Shown here in pieces: positions 36,847 to 51,000 of a stretch of 64,000 nt of DNA (positions are counted from its first letter, which is position 1; every line of letters starts with the position of its first letter). The notes below the pieces were generated by a model. It searched no databases, had not been told where the DNA came from, and saw only the letters and a list, made by a program, of their open reading frames with translations. A program made the translations under genes and the position numbers. The DNA lies in assembly GCF_040822065.1 (NCBI RefSeq), contig NZ_CP162005.1, positions 1,116,001 to 1,180,000 of the forward strand, read 5' to 3'. The stretch is from Pedobacter sp. WC2423. GTDB taxonomy: Bacteria; Bacteroidota; Bacteroidia; Sphingobacteriales; Sphingobacteriaceae.

Positions 36847-37242
36847 TTAAACCGACGCGAAGTTAATCGTCTCTAACTGATCAAAAAGAAGCCAGGAATC
36901 TGATTCTTTATCGTTCAGGTCATCCTGAAGTATTTGACTTAACAGATTAAAATTATCAGCCAGATCCTGATAGATTTGAGTAAGGGGTAAGGGTAAAACA
37001 TCCGGTGGTGCAATCAGATTACTGTGACTGCTATGCAATAGCGCGAGTACTTCTTTTAAGGCCCTGTCAAAACTTCCAAAGTTTGAGGATGTATTTAAAG
37101 TATCTGCAGAGATTGACATCCCCCCTTGCTTTAATTCTCTTAACATATCCAGATAGGGGATGCGGGATCTTAAAGCTAAAGATGTTTGTATATTATCCAG
37201 TAATCTGCTGGCGAGTGCTGTTCCTGTCATATAATTGGTCAT
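36847..37242 (-). CDS. Small protein of unknown function next to the NRPS gene
   Basis: A 131-residue soluble protein, no signal peptide. It has MTGTALASRLLDNIQTSLAL, an amphipathic stretch, and an acidic C-terminus (LLSQILQDDLNDKES). I recognise no family. It is convergent with treY-malQ and divergent from the NRPS gene with a 376-base gap between their starts. It may belong to either neighbour or to none; a regulatory link to the NRPS is only positional. Confidence 0.6.
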   Translation of the reverse strand: MTNYMTGTALASRLLDNIQTSLALRSRIPYLDMLRELKQGGMSISADTLNTSSNFGSFDRALKEVLALLHSSHSNLIAPPDVLPLPLTQIYQDLADNFNLLSQILQDDLNDKESDSWLLFDQLETINFASV

Positions 37243-37618
37243 TTGTTTTTTTTAACTATCTGGACTAAGGCCAATTTCTTTTTTTAATAATCCTTAAAAA
37301 TAAGATAAATTTTCAAAACCCTGGGTGTAATCAATTTCAGATACGTTTTCATTTTTACCAGGCAAGAAGTGTAATGGAGGGTTTTCATGGGCAAAACCAA
37401 TGACAAATATTCTGCTTTATTCATAATTGTTAATGTAATGTTAAATTAGGAAATTAATTTCTTTTATTTATTCCTGTTCTATACATTTAGACAATCCGGA
37501 ATACCCGTATAAAAACTGATTAAATAATTTATTAATTCATACTTATGACGCCCTTGTATTCAATTGCCTGATGCACTTATGCAAACAGAGTAAGTAATCA
37601 TTTTTCCTCATCTACCCT
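37243..37618. other. 376-base intergenic region upstream of the NRPS gene
   Basis: AT-rich, no gene supported. A small inverted repeat (GGTTTT...AAAACC, 37380-37398) is present. A 46-codon minus-strand frame (37284-37424) exists but looks like chance. No TAnnTTTG element was found near the NRPS start. The promoters of the NRPS gene and of the divergent 131-residue gene must lie here. Confidence 0.6.
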
Positions 37619-40600
37619 ATGAAAAAAGAAGATTCAACTATTAATGCCAATTTTGGCAAAAAAATCGCTATTGATCAACTTATAGTAAAGTTAACACCGT
37701 ATCAGAAAATATTTTATAATGAATGGTTACTGAATCCGGCCCGCAGTGATTATAACATGGTATTAGACCAGTATATGTCTGGTCACCTTGATCTGGAGCG
37801 GCTAAACAAAAGTCTGATCAGCTTTGTAAATAATTACCTGCTGATCAGCAGTAATATCAGTTATATCCTGGATAATTTATATTGGATAAAACGTCCTGAA
37901 TTAACTCAGCAGGTTAACATCATTGACTATTACCCGGATAAGCTGACGGAAGAAGAGATCCTTCAGCTCGCTTTAAAGCCATTTGATCTGGAGCATGACC
38001 TCCTGATCAGATTTCATGTGATCAAATTGAGTGATGGCTATTATCGTCTGTTGTACTCGATGCCCCATATTCTGATAGATGGATTAAGTTATGATCATAT
38101 TATTACTGAACTCAGCCATTTTTATAATGACAGTAAATATCAGGCTGCCATTAAACCTGAACAGCAGCTTATCCAACATCAGGAGTTGTCTGTAAAACTG
38201 AACCATGTACTCGAAAAGTATAAACAACCCATGCATGCTTTCTGGGAAAAACATATGGAAGGTGTTTCCGGAACTGATCTGTCCTTTTTGAAAAAGTCGG
38301 GCCACACCCTAAACGAGATTACGCAGAACCAGGTTAGCGAATATCATTTCAGTGTGAGCGATACTGATCTTGCCCTTGTCCGTAAATTTACCCGCCAGCA
38401 TAAAATTACCCCCTACATATACGGACAGCTTGTATTTGCTGTTTTACTGCATAAAATTACAGGACAGGAAATTATTGGCGTTAATTATCCTGTAGCAATT
38501 CTTGAAGGAAAGGAGCTGATTTATGGTGCGCATGTGAACACCGTGATTATTGATTACAGATTTACCAGAGAAACAACTGCCGGAGAACTGATCAGCCAGA
38601 CGCTGGCCTATTTTGCAGAACAAAAAGCCAGTAAGGCCAAATATCTCCCGATAGCTGAAATTGTAAGTTACGCAGCTAACACAGCTATGCTGGAAATGGG
38701 GTTTATACAAACGAACCTGCGTAACCTGATTGTTAATTATCAGGGTATAGAAAATGTTGAAGTCAGAGATGAACTGCATGTTGATTTATCCGATAAAATA
38801 GTATTTGAACAAGAGTTGCGGGGTAATCAACTGAATTACAGGGTTCGCTACAATAACAATGAACTGGATAAAGACCTCGTAGCTGATTTTATTGATACTT
38901 ATCAGAAGTTATTCAAAGAGCTCTTACAGCAAGATCTTACCTCGTCTGTAGCGGATTATCAATTACTGAATGATCAGCAATATGAAAAGATTATTACGCA
39001 ATGGAATGAAACCAGTAAAATTTATCCTTCTGCTAAAACAATTCAGGAGTTATTTGAAGCGCAGGCAGAGCAAACACCAGATCATATTGCTGTAGTTTTT
39101 GAAGATCAGCAGCTCACTTACCGTGAACTGAATAATCAGGCTAACAGACTGGCAGCTTATCTGAAAGAGACTTATGAAATTTGTCCCGATGAGCTGATTG
39201 CACTTTGTCTGGACAGATCACCACATATGGTAATTTGTATACTGGCTGTTTTGAAAACTGGTGGTGCTTATGTACCGATGGACCCTGAATACCCGGAAGA
39301 AAGAATAACTTATGTGGTTAACCACACCAAAGCAAAGGTTGTATTGACCAGTGCTGCATATCTGGATAGATTGCAAGGGACAGGGGCTGCTATTGAAGTA
39401 ATTGATCGTGCCGATTTTCTGATCAGGTTAACCGCTGATTATCCTGTCACAAATCCTGCTACGGCTTCCCGTGCACATCATCTGGCCTATGTTATTTATA
39501 CCAGCGGAACCACCGGAACTCCTAAAGGAGTGATGATAGAACATAAGGGAGTGGTGAACCTGGTCACTGACCTGCACCAGCAATATAAATTCAGTGAAGA
39601 TGAAGTTTTATTGCTGTTTGCTAATTATGTATTTGATGCATCTGTAGAACAACTATTACTTGCACTGTTAAACGGACACACGCTACTCGTCATAAAAAAT
39701 CATAGCTGGGGAGATGAGGAAGCTTTTATTCAAACGCTTGTAAAAAATAAGGTCACTTATATGGAGATGACTCCTTCTTTTTTACAGCAATTACCTGTTT
39801 CTTCCATACCTACATTGCGTACCTTAAACTCAGGGGGAGAGCATTTAAGTAAAGAGCTGTTACAAAAATTAAGTCAGGGAGGTTATTTTCTTGTCAACTC
39901 TTATGGGCCTACCGAAACCACTGTAACCTCTATTGTGAATACAGACAGCAGGACGAACAACATTGGACGTCCTATTGCCAATACCACTACTTATGTACTG
40001 AACAGTTCGCTGCAACCCGTTCCGGTGGGTGCAACCGGAGAATTATATATCGGTGGTGATGGGGTTGCCCGGGGCTACCTTGGGATGGAAGAGCTGACCA
40101 GAGAAAGGTTTATTACAAATCCATTCACTGCCGGAAATGACAGGATTTATAAAACCGGTGACCTGGTGCGTTATTTAGCTGATGGTCATCTGGAATATAT
40201 TGGCAGGAACGATTTTCAGGTAAAAATCAGAGGTTACAGGATTGAATTAGGTGAAATAGAATCCAGACTTTCTGGTTATCCGGGTATTCAGCAAGCAGTA
40301 GTACTGGCCAGAGAAAAGCGAAAAGGAGCACCACAATACCTTGTGGGTTATTATGTTGCAACCTCACCTTTCAGTCAGCTCATTTTGTCGGAATACCTGT
40401 CAAGTATGCTGCCTGAATATATGGTACCTGCTGTATTCATTCAACTGAACGCCTTACCGCTGACAGTCAATGGAAAGCTAGACCGGAAAGCATTACCTGA
40501 TCCTCATTTTACAGATACCCGCGAATATCTGGCACCAGAAAATGAAATACAGCGCCAATTGTGTGCAATTTATGCAGAAGTACTGGGGCTGGATGCTGCA

Positions 40601-42080
40601 AATATCAGTATAACAGACGACTTTTTCAGATTAGGGGGAGATAGTATTGCCAGTATACAGGTAGTGAGCAGGATCAGACTGCGTTTGCAGATACAAGTTA
40701 CTGTAAAAGATCTTTTTACTTATAAAACAATTGCCCTGCTTTATACGCATTTGCTGATAAAAGCAAATGCAGCCGCCGTAGAAATCCAAGCGGAGCAGGG
40801 CTTATTAAAAGGTAAACTGGAATTGTTACCTGTTCAGCAATGGTTCTTTGATCAGGCAGATAAGGGATTGTTTCAGGCTCACCAGCATTGGAACCAGGCT
40901 TTTATGTTGAAAGTTCCGGTTTTAGATCCGGAATTACTGGAAGAGAGCCTGAAATTATTAGTACAGCATCATGATGTGCTCCGTATCTTTTATCAGGAAA
41001 AAATTCAGCAATACCGGGAAGAATTACCTGCTATACAACTGCTGACAGCAGATGTACGAGCTTTATCAGATACAGCTTTGTCAGACCTGCTAACCACCTG
41101 GCAAAGTGACTTTGACCTTTCAGCAGGCAAATTATTCAGTGTGGGTTATCTGGAGGGTTATCAAGACGGCAGTGCCCGTATATGGTTTGCATTTCATCAC
41201 CTGGTGATGGATAGTGTGAGCTGGCGTATTGTTAGTGATGATTTGCAGCGCATTTATGAATACCTTTTAAAATCAACTGTTATACCTGCTGATGCAGCAG
41301 ACATTATAGGTAAAAAGGCAACGAGTTACCGCCAATGGGCTGCAATAGCGGGCAACTATAAAAAAGACGAACTTATTTCAGGACAAGAGGAAATTGATTA
41401 CTGGCAGGAGATTGCGGCTGGTGTAAAAGAAAACAACAAGGTTCTTGAAAAGCTGGAAATTGAGGTTGTAAGCCATGCTGTTGTTTTATTGGACAGTCAT
41501 CATACGGGATTGTTATTAAGGGAAATTAACCAGATTTACCAAACGGGTATCAATGACATTCTGCTTGGTGTGCTGGGAATGGCAATCTCCGGGATAACCG
41601 GAATGACAAAGAATTATGTATTACTGGAAGGACATGGAAGAGAAGCCTTAGCTGCTGATATAGATGTCAACAGTACAGTGGGTTGGTTTACTACCATGTT
41701 TCCCGTTACCTTATCAACTGATTCAGCTGATTTAGGTACTAACCTGGCAGCAGTCAAAGAAACACTGAGAAAAGTACCACAAAATGGCATTGGTTACGGT
41801 GCACTTATTGGGTATATAACGCAAGCTTTGCCAAGGATCAGTTTTAATTATCTCGGGCAGTTTGATACAGAAGAAGGAGGGAAATGGTCCATTACCAGGG
41901 AAAATAGTGGTCAGACGATAGCATCTCTCAACCGGAATTATCATCTTATCGATATTAATGGTGGAATAGCAGATAACATTTTACAATTTGAAATCACGGG
42001 TGCCATACCGAAAGACATATTAGAGAATTTTGCGGCTTTTTATCAGGAAAAACTGATCGAAGTAATTACCGTATTAAGTC
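37619..42080 (+). other. NRPS module 1: C(starter-like)-A-T-E, predicted cationic D-residue
   Basis: The C domain (about 37670-38960) has PHILIDG (Pro149-His150...Asp154), so the first His of HHxxxDG is Pro but the catalytic second His stays. Opening a synthetase with a C domain suggests acylation by a fatty acid. The A domain (39030-40500, FDASVEQ, SGTTGTPKGV, NGKLDRKALP) reads code D-A-E-E-N-G-S-V-T-K; two Glu in the pocket suggest a basic side chain such as Lys, Orn or Dab. The T domain has LGGDSI with Ser1009. The E domain (about 40800-42080) has HHLVMDSVSW, EGHGREAL and TVGWFTTMFPV, so the residue should be epimerised to D. Confidence 0.85.
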
Positions 42081-45000
42081 AAACCAGACGCAGTTATCTG
42101 ACTCCATCTGATGTAAACAATGTGATTGCTGTTGATTACCTGAACCAATTGCAGGAAAATCAGGAGATTGAAGGTGTTTATTTGGCGAATAGCTTACAGG
42201 AAGGATTTATTTATCATGCTTTAAGTCAGGGTGATATAGATGATGCCTACCGGGTACAGCTGGCATGGGATTATTATAATACCCTTGATGTGGCGAAACT
42301 TCGCCGGGCATGGGAATATGCGCAGCAAAAATATAGTGCATTGCGCTTAAGATTTGGCTGGGAGAATGAACTGGTACAGGTAATTGACAAAACAACCGTA
42401 CTGGACTGGCGCTATATTGATGGCGGCAACGAAGTCAAAGAAATATTCCTCAGCAAAATATTAACAGTAGACCGCTCTCAGGCTTATAATTTAGCTGGTG
42501 GCAACCTGTTAAGGGTATACCTGATCCGTTGGAACGATAAAAGCTATAGCTGTATTTTTAGTAGCCACCATGCTATACTTGACGGCTGGAGTACACCTGT
42601 ACTGCTGAGTTATATTCATGAAACTTATCTGCAGCTGCTTAAGGGGATAACTGTAACCATCAGTAATGACCGCAGTTATGAAACAGCACAACAATATTTG
42701 CAAAGTCACCGCCTGGATAACCAGCTTTACTGGGCTGATTATATAGCACAGGTGGAAGACCGGGAAGACTTACGCAGCCTGCTGAAAGAAGAACAACAGC
42801 ATATTATACTTTCAGATTACAGGCACATTAAGCAAGCGGAAGAGCAGACCCTAATGATAAAGGAGCAACGCTATGCGCAATTGAAAGCCTTTTGCACGGA
42901 AAACGGGCTTACTTTAAATACAGTGTTACAATATTGCTGGCATAAGCAATTGAGTATTTATGGAAATACGGACAGGACTGTAGTCGGAATGACGGTATCC
43001 GGACGTCATCTGCCTGTAAATGCTATTGAGCAATCTGTCGGATTATATATCAATACTGTTCCTGTAATTTTTGAACATCAGGCTGGCCGTATTCTTGAAA
43101 ATATTCAGGCTTTGCAGGAACAGATTAACGAGGTCAATAACAGGAGTGATGTGAACCTGGCGAAGTTACAGCAAAATGGGGAACGGCTATTTAATACCTT
43201 ATTTGTCTATGAGAATTATCCGATGCCTGCAAATATTGATACGGGTGAACTGGTGCTTGAATTCAGGCATTCAGTTGAAAAACTGGATTATCCTTTAGGT
43301 GTTACTGTTATAGAAAAAGATGATGAATTAGCATTTGTTTTACAATATGCAGTAGAGCTATTTGATCAGGAACGGATACAGCAAGTATTGGATGGTATAG
43401 CTGCTTTGCTGGATCAGCTGGTTAATGATGCTGCATTGAATACTTCGGCATTACACTATTTGAATGAAGAACAACACCATCAACTTATTCAGGAATGGAA
43501 TCAAACGGAAAAACCTTTTCCAGCTGATCAGACAATCCAGCAATTATTTGAAACACAGGCGGCACTAACTCCTGATCATGCAGCGGTTATTTACGAAGAC
43601 ATACAGTTAAGTTACAGGGAGCTGAATGAGCGTGCGAATCAGCTGGCAGCTTATCTGATCACCAATTATAATATTCAGCCCGATGAGCTGATCGCACTCC
43701 ATTTGAAACGGTCAGAATTTCTGGTCATCGCCATACTGGCGGTATTGAAATCAGGAGCTGCTTATGTGCCAATGGATCCTGCTTATCCGCAGGAACGGGT
43801 AAACTATATCCTGTCAGATACAAAAGCAAGAGTTGTTATCAACGATACATTTAATGCAGATCTGAGTATTTATTCCACTGCTGACCCTGTCACAGCTACT
43901 CAGGCACACCATCTTGCTTATGTTATTTATACCAGCGGTACCACCGGACAGCCAAAAGGGGTAATGGTTGAGCATCGCGGTGTAATTAATCTGGTTACTG
44001 ATTTGCATGTAAAATATGGTTTCAGTGCGCAGGAAGTTCTGCTGCAGTTTGCAAATTACGTATTTGATGCTTCAGTAGAGCAAACTTTGCTGGCCTTACT
44101 CAACGGACATACCTTGCTGGTGATCAGCGATCACAGCTGGGGAGATGAAACTGCTTTTATCAAAACGCTGACAGACCACCAGGTAACCTATTTAGAAATG
44201 ACACCCTCATTTTTAGAACAGCTGCCTGTGGGGAATATCCCAACTTTACGCAGGTTGAATTCGGGTGGTGAACACTTAAATGCAGACTTGCTAAACAGAC
44301 TGAGTAAAGGTAATTATGCACTGATTAATTCTTACGGACCTACTGAAACTACGGTTACTTCCATTGTGAATATGAATAGCAGTTCCGGAGGCATTGGCCG
44401 GCCTATAGCAAATACAACAGCTTATGTACTGAATAAAAACAGGCAACCTGTTCCTGTTGGTGCAATTGGCGAATTGTACATAGGTGGCGCCGGAGTAACA
44501 CGCGGATATCTGAATATGCCGGAGCTGACCAGTGAACGTTTTGTTTTTACCCCTTATGGCAGACTTTATAAAACGGGAGATCTTGTCCGTTATCTGCCGG
44601 ATGGTAATTTATCCTATATCGGAAGAAATGATTTCCAGGTAAAGATACGTGGTCATCGTATTGAACTGGGAGAGATTGAGAGCCGTCTGACTGCTTATCC
44701 ACAGATCACGCAGGCAGTAGTGCTGGCAAAAGAACAAACAACCGGAACTTCTAAATACCTCGCTGGATATTATATAGCTGATGTTGAATTGGATCAGCAT
44801 GCCTTAATGGAATATCTTCAGGATCAATTACCGGAATATATGGTGCCGGCAGTACTGGTACATCTTACAGCATTACCATTGACGATCAATGGAAAGCTGG
44901 ATAGAAATGCGTTACCCGATCCTGAATTTAAAGGCAGTACGCATTACCAGGCCCCGCAAAATGAAACTGAAGCACAGTTGTGCCGGATCTATGCAGAAAT

Positions 45001-48000
45001 ACTCGGTATGGATGCAGCAATGGTAGGTGTGGATGATGACTTTTTCAGATTGGGCGGAGATAGTATTGTCAGTATACAGGTGGTGAGCAGAATACGTCAG
45101 CGTCTGGATATCCAGGTAAGTGTAAAGGATATTTTTACGCATAAAACAATTGCCTCTTTATATAAACATGTGATCGCAAAAGCGGGAGCTCATGTGATCG
45201 CGGTGCAGGCAGAACAGGGAGTACTGAAAGGGACAATGGGTTTATTGCCAATCCAGGAATGGTTCTTTTATCATGCTGATCATGGATCTTTTCCTGCCCC
45301 TGGTCACTGGAACCAATCTTTTATGGTGCGTGTACCTGTATTGGACAAAGCTGTTCTGGAAAAGAGTATAGCCCTGCTAATTGACTATCACGATGCATTA
45401 AGAATCAGTTATGACGGGCATACGCAGCAGTATAACGAGAAAATTGCACCTTTTCAACTTAATTATTCAGCTGTAAATGGAATTGAATTACCATCAGTTT
45501 TAACTGACTGGCAAAGCGATTTTGATCTTTCGTCTGGTAATTTATTCAAAATAGCGTATCTGGATGGTTATGCTGATGGTAGTGCCAGGATCTGGTTTGC
45601 GCTGCATCATTTAATTGTAGATGCGGTGAGCTGGCGGATTCTTACGGAAGACCTGCATCAGATTTATACACACCTGGCAGACAGAAAAGCCTATGTGCCA
45701 GTAAAAAAAGGTACAAGTTACCGCCAATGGATTGATGCATTGTCTGCTTATAAGAAAGAGCATGCCGCAGAAAAAAGTTACTGGAAGCAGGTTGTTGAAG
45801 GTATAGGTGATGAAAATAAATTATTGAAAATCAAATCAGTGAATACTTTAAGTAAAGTAAGTATTCGCCTTGATGCAATGCATACCAACTTATTATTGCG
45901 CAGTGGTCATGTGGTTTATTATAGTCGGATCAATGATCTTTTACTCAGTGCACTGGCTTACACCTTAACTGGTTTGACTGGAAAGTCTACCCATCACATC
46001 TTGCTGGAAGGTCATGGTAGAGAAGCCTTATCTCCTGAACTGGATATCACCAATACAGTAGGCTGGTTTACTTCTATGTTTCCGGTACAGCTTTCTACAA
46101 ATTCAGCTGATCCGGCACAACATATTATAGCTGTAAAAGAGACATTGAGACAAATACCTGCCAATGGTATTGGCTATGGAGCTCTGATAGGTTATATAGC
46201 TCAGGAATTGCCCGCGATAGGATTTAACTACCTCGGACAGTTTGATCAGGAAGCAGATACGCTATGGTCTGTTACTGACGAGGATAGTGGAACGCAAATT
46301 TCGGAACTGAACAAGGAGGCACTGATTATTGATATTAATGGGGTAGCAATTGGTGGAGAACTTCGTTTTACCTTTACCGGGAGCTTACCTGCGGAACTAT
46401 TGACCGGACTGGCAAATGATTATAAGGAGCAACTGACAGGGATAGCTGAATATTTGAATACTCAACAGAGAAGCTATTTAACACAAAGCGATATCAGCGC
46501 TGTAATTTCTGCCTCCCTGCTGGACAAATTGCAAAAGGAAAAAGAAATTGAAGGGGTTTATCTGGCCAATAGTTTACAGGAAGGTTTTATTTATCATGCT
46601 TTAAAACAGGGAGATATCGATGATGCTTACCGGGTACAGCATACCTGGGATTATTACAGTGTTTTAGATGCGGATCAATTAGAAAAGGCGTGGAGATTTG
46701 CGCAGGCTAAATATCCATCGCTAAGACTTCGTTTCGACTGGGAAGAAGAGTTGGTGCAGGTAATTGATAAGACAGGCAACTTTGACTGGTATTATACAGC
46801 AACTGACAGTGTGGATGAGCTGCTGGTACAAGATCAGGTGAAAGGATATGACCTTGCAGCAGGTAATCTGTTCAGGGTGTATCTTATTCAAAAGAGTGCG
46901 CAGCATTATACCTGTATTTTCAGCAGTCATCATGTAATTCTTGATGGCTGGAGTATGCCTGTTTTATTAGAGTACATCCATGAAGTATACCTTAAACTAC
47001 TGAAAAATGAACAGGTAGATCTGGTGACTGACTATAGTTACGGGGCCGCACAACAGTATCTCCAGGAACACCGGTCCGGCAATCAGCAGTATTGGGAAAC
47101 TTATATCAATACATTGGAGAACCGGGAAGACCTGCGTTGTTTACTCAAAGATGAGCTGCAACATCTTGTTCTTTCTGACTACAGATTGATTAAAGAGCAT
47201 ACGGAACAGGTATTAACTATATCCGGAGCTCAATATAAACAATTGAAAGCATTCAGCATGGCTAACAGTCTAACTCTGAATGCAATTATACAATATTTAT
47301 GGCATAAGCAACTGAGCTTATATGGTGACACAGCTACCACTATTCTGGGGCTGACAGTATCTGGCCGTAATTTACCGGTGAATGATATAGAACACTCTGT
47401 AGGGTTATACATCAATACCCTTCCGGTTATTATGGAACATAAAGATGCGCTGGTGATAGAAGAGATCAGGAGATTGCAGGAATTGGTGCATGAGGTAAAT
47501 AACCGCAGTGATGTGAACCTGGCCAAATTGCAGACTGGTGGTGAAAGGCTATTTAATACCTTATTTGCTTACGAGAATTATCCGATGCCAAAAGATCTGG
47601 AAGGAGAACTTGTGCTGGAATTTAAAGATGTGATTGAGAAACTGGATTACCCGTTAAGCGTCACTGCTTATGAGCAACAGGAGACAATTGCATTTAGAAT
47701 ACAGTATGCAAAAGAGCTGTTCACTACAAAAAGAATCTGCGAAATGCTGGATGGCATAGTTGTTTTACTGGAGCAGTTGTTGAACCGTCCGCAAATACAG
47801 ACTCATGAATTGCGTTATTTAAGCGCCAGTGAGTATGAAGCGCTTGTACAGCGTCAGTTTACCGCTGGTCATCGGGAATATCCGGAGACCTTATCGGTTC
47901 AATCTTTATTTGAAGCTCAGGCGGCACTTTTACCAGCTCATGCGGCGGTAGTGTATGCAGGACAAACACTCACTTACCGGGAATTAAATGAAAAGGCTAA

Positions 48001-51000
48001 TCAGCTGGCCGCTTATCTGAAAAAGACTTATGAGATTCAGCCTGATGAGCTGATTGCCATTGGCATGGATCGTTCTGACTATATGCTGATCGCTATTCTT
48101 GCGGTGCTGAAATCTGGTGGTGCTTATGTACCGGTTGACCCTGGCTATCCGGATGAACGGATCAGTTATATGCTGTCTGATACCGGTACTAAAGTGGTAT
48201 TGAGTAACGATCAGCATTCAGAAAGGTTAGCCTCACTGGGCGTGGTAGCTGTACTGAATCTGGATGATGCGCTATTGCAATTGACTCTGGAGATCACTTA
48301 TTCAAAAGCAAACCCTGAGCAGGTAAATAAAATGAATCACCTTGCCTATGTGATTTACACCAGTGGGACGACCGGAAAACCTAAAGGGGTAATGGTAGAA
48401 CACCGGAATGTGGTGAATTATTTATTTAACCTGGCTGAGGTGATTGCTGAAGACATTAAAAAAGTTGATTTTTCCAGTAATCTTGCTTTTGATTTATCGG
48501 TCACGACTACATTATTTCCGCTTTGCTTTGGTAAAACAGTCTATGTATTTGGACGTGATATTATAAATGTGGTTGATTATGAGCGGCATCTGCTGGACAA
48601 CAGGATAGAATTAGTGAAATCTACGCCAGGTTATTTATCACTGCTGAATTCTCCTGATTTGCCGGTCAGACTGGCCATTGTTGGGGGAGAGAAACTCTTA
48701 AGTAATCATATCAGCAGTATCTTAAAATATGCTTCGCAAATTATTGATGAATACGGGCCTACTGAAACTACGGTGGGTGCTTCTTATTTTACAATTGATG
48801 AAACAATAAAGGATTTCTCTATCGGAAAGGCTTATGCGAATTATAATTTGTATGTGCTGGATAATGAGCTGCGTCCTGTTCCTGCAGGTGCGGCCGGAGA
48901 GCTTTATATAGGTGGTGCTGGTGTAGCAAGAGGTTACCTGCATTTGCCGGAATTAACGGCGGAAAGGTTTATTGATGATCATTTCACTGAAACGGGCAGC
49001 TTGTATAAAACAGGTGACCGGGTTCGTTTTCAGGCTAATGGTAATCTCGAATATATTGGCAGAAATGACTTCCAGGTAAAGATACAAGGGCATCGGATTG
49101 AGTTAGGAGAAATTGAAACCAGACTGTCTGCGTATCCTGGGATCAGTCAGGCTGTTGTGCTGGCAAGAGAAGTTAGTGGCGGGGTAAAAAATCTGGTGGG
49201 CTATTATGTAGCTGCAACTGAGCAAAATCAGGATAGCGTCATCGCCTATTTAAATGGTGTCTTACCTGCTTATATGGTACCTGCTATACTGGTACAGTTA
49301 ACGCAATTGCCTTTAACGGTTAATGGAAAGGTAGACCGGAAGGCTTTATTGGCTAATACACTGCAGCATGAAGATACCTATTGTGCACCTGAAAATGAGA
49401 CGCAGCAACAGTTATGTGAGCTTTATGCGGATGTACTGGAATCAGCTGCTGATCAAATCAGTATTGATGCTGATTTTTTCCGTCTGGGCGGGAATAGTAT
49501 TCTTGCCATTAAGTTAATTAGTAAGCTGAATAAACAGCTGAATACGAATTTGAGTGTGGCCACATTGTTTAATGAAACCACGATCCGGAAACTGTCCTTA
49601 CAGCTTGCGGATACCAGTAAGGTGACGATAAAAGCTACTGAAGTTCATCAGGCGGAAGACCAGCTATTGTCGTTTGCGCAGGAGCGGGTATGGTTTATTG
49701 AAGCGTATGAAAACGGCAGCAGTACTTATAATATTCCGTTAGTCTTAAAACTGCATTCTACAACAGATCTGAATAGGTTTCTTTCTGGCTTGAAAGCCAT
49801 TGTACAGCGGCACGAGGTGCTGAGAAGTGTGGTTAAAATGAGTAGTGAGGGCCGTGGGTATCAACTGGTCATGGACGATGCTCTGCCTATAGAAAGAATC
49901 GTTGTTTTTGCGCAGGAGATGCTGGAAACAAGAATTAATGAAGCGGTAAACCATGTGTTCAGACTGGACAGTGAGTATCCGGTACAGGTAAAGGTTTATG
50001 AATTCAATGCAACGAATTTTGTGAGCATTGTGTTACACCATATTGCTTTTGATGGCTGGTCGGCTGACATTTTAATCCGTGAATTATTAGCGCATTATGC
50101 TGGCGAACAACCATTGCCAGCTTTGGATATTCAATACAAAGACTTTGCGTTATGGCAGAGAAGTTATCTGATAGGCGCAGTATTGGAGAAACAGCTGACC
50201 TATTGGAAAACAAAGTTATCAGGTTATGAGACACTTAATTTATTAACAGACAAACCAAGACCAGCCCGGTTGAATTATGCTGGTGCAGATTTAAATTTTA
50301 GTATCGATGCAATGACCAGTGATGCTTTGAGAGCTAAAGCGAAAGAGCTGGAAGTTAGTTTATACAGTTTATTATTGAGTGGTTATTACCTGTTATTGGG
50401 TACTTACAGTAATCAGCAGGATATTGTATTGGGTACTCCGATTGCAAACCGGCACCATAGTCAGATCGAAGAAGTGATCGGGTTCTTTGTCAATACATTA
50501 GCCTTACGGCAAGAGCTAAACCCCGAACAAACAGTTGCTGCGTTTATTAAACAGGTGGGCGAAGAAGTCAAAGAAGCGCAAGGTTATCAGGATCTGCCTT
50601 TTGAAAAGCTGGTCAGTGAACTGGAAATTCCGCAGGATACTTCCCGTCATCCTGTATTCCAGGTGCTGTTTGGAATGGAACAGTTTGGTGGAGAACAAAA
50701 CACGGCAATTAACGAATTGCTGGAAACATATGCTGGTGCCGAAAATCATGCAGCAGCTAAATTTGATATCACAACTATGGTGGATGATAGTGGGGCAGAG
50801 CTTACAGGATCATTCAATTATGCGACCAGTTTATTTGATCAGGCTACCATTGAGGGGTATATCGATACTTACCAGCGGATTTTAAAACAATTTGCCCAGC
50901 AGAGTGAAGTTGCGATCAAAGAACTGCATTATGCAGATGAAATGAAGTTCGCAGCCTTAAGCTATCCTTCAGCTGATACGATTCAATCGCTGTTTGAGGC

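Noticed and set aside
37284..37424. 46-codon minus-strand frame in the gap before the NRPS
   Set aside because: Short, AT-driven, no start-site support and no recognisable features.
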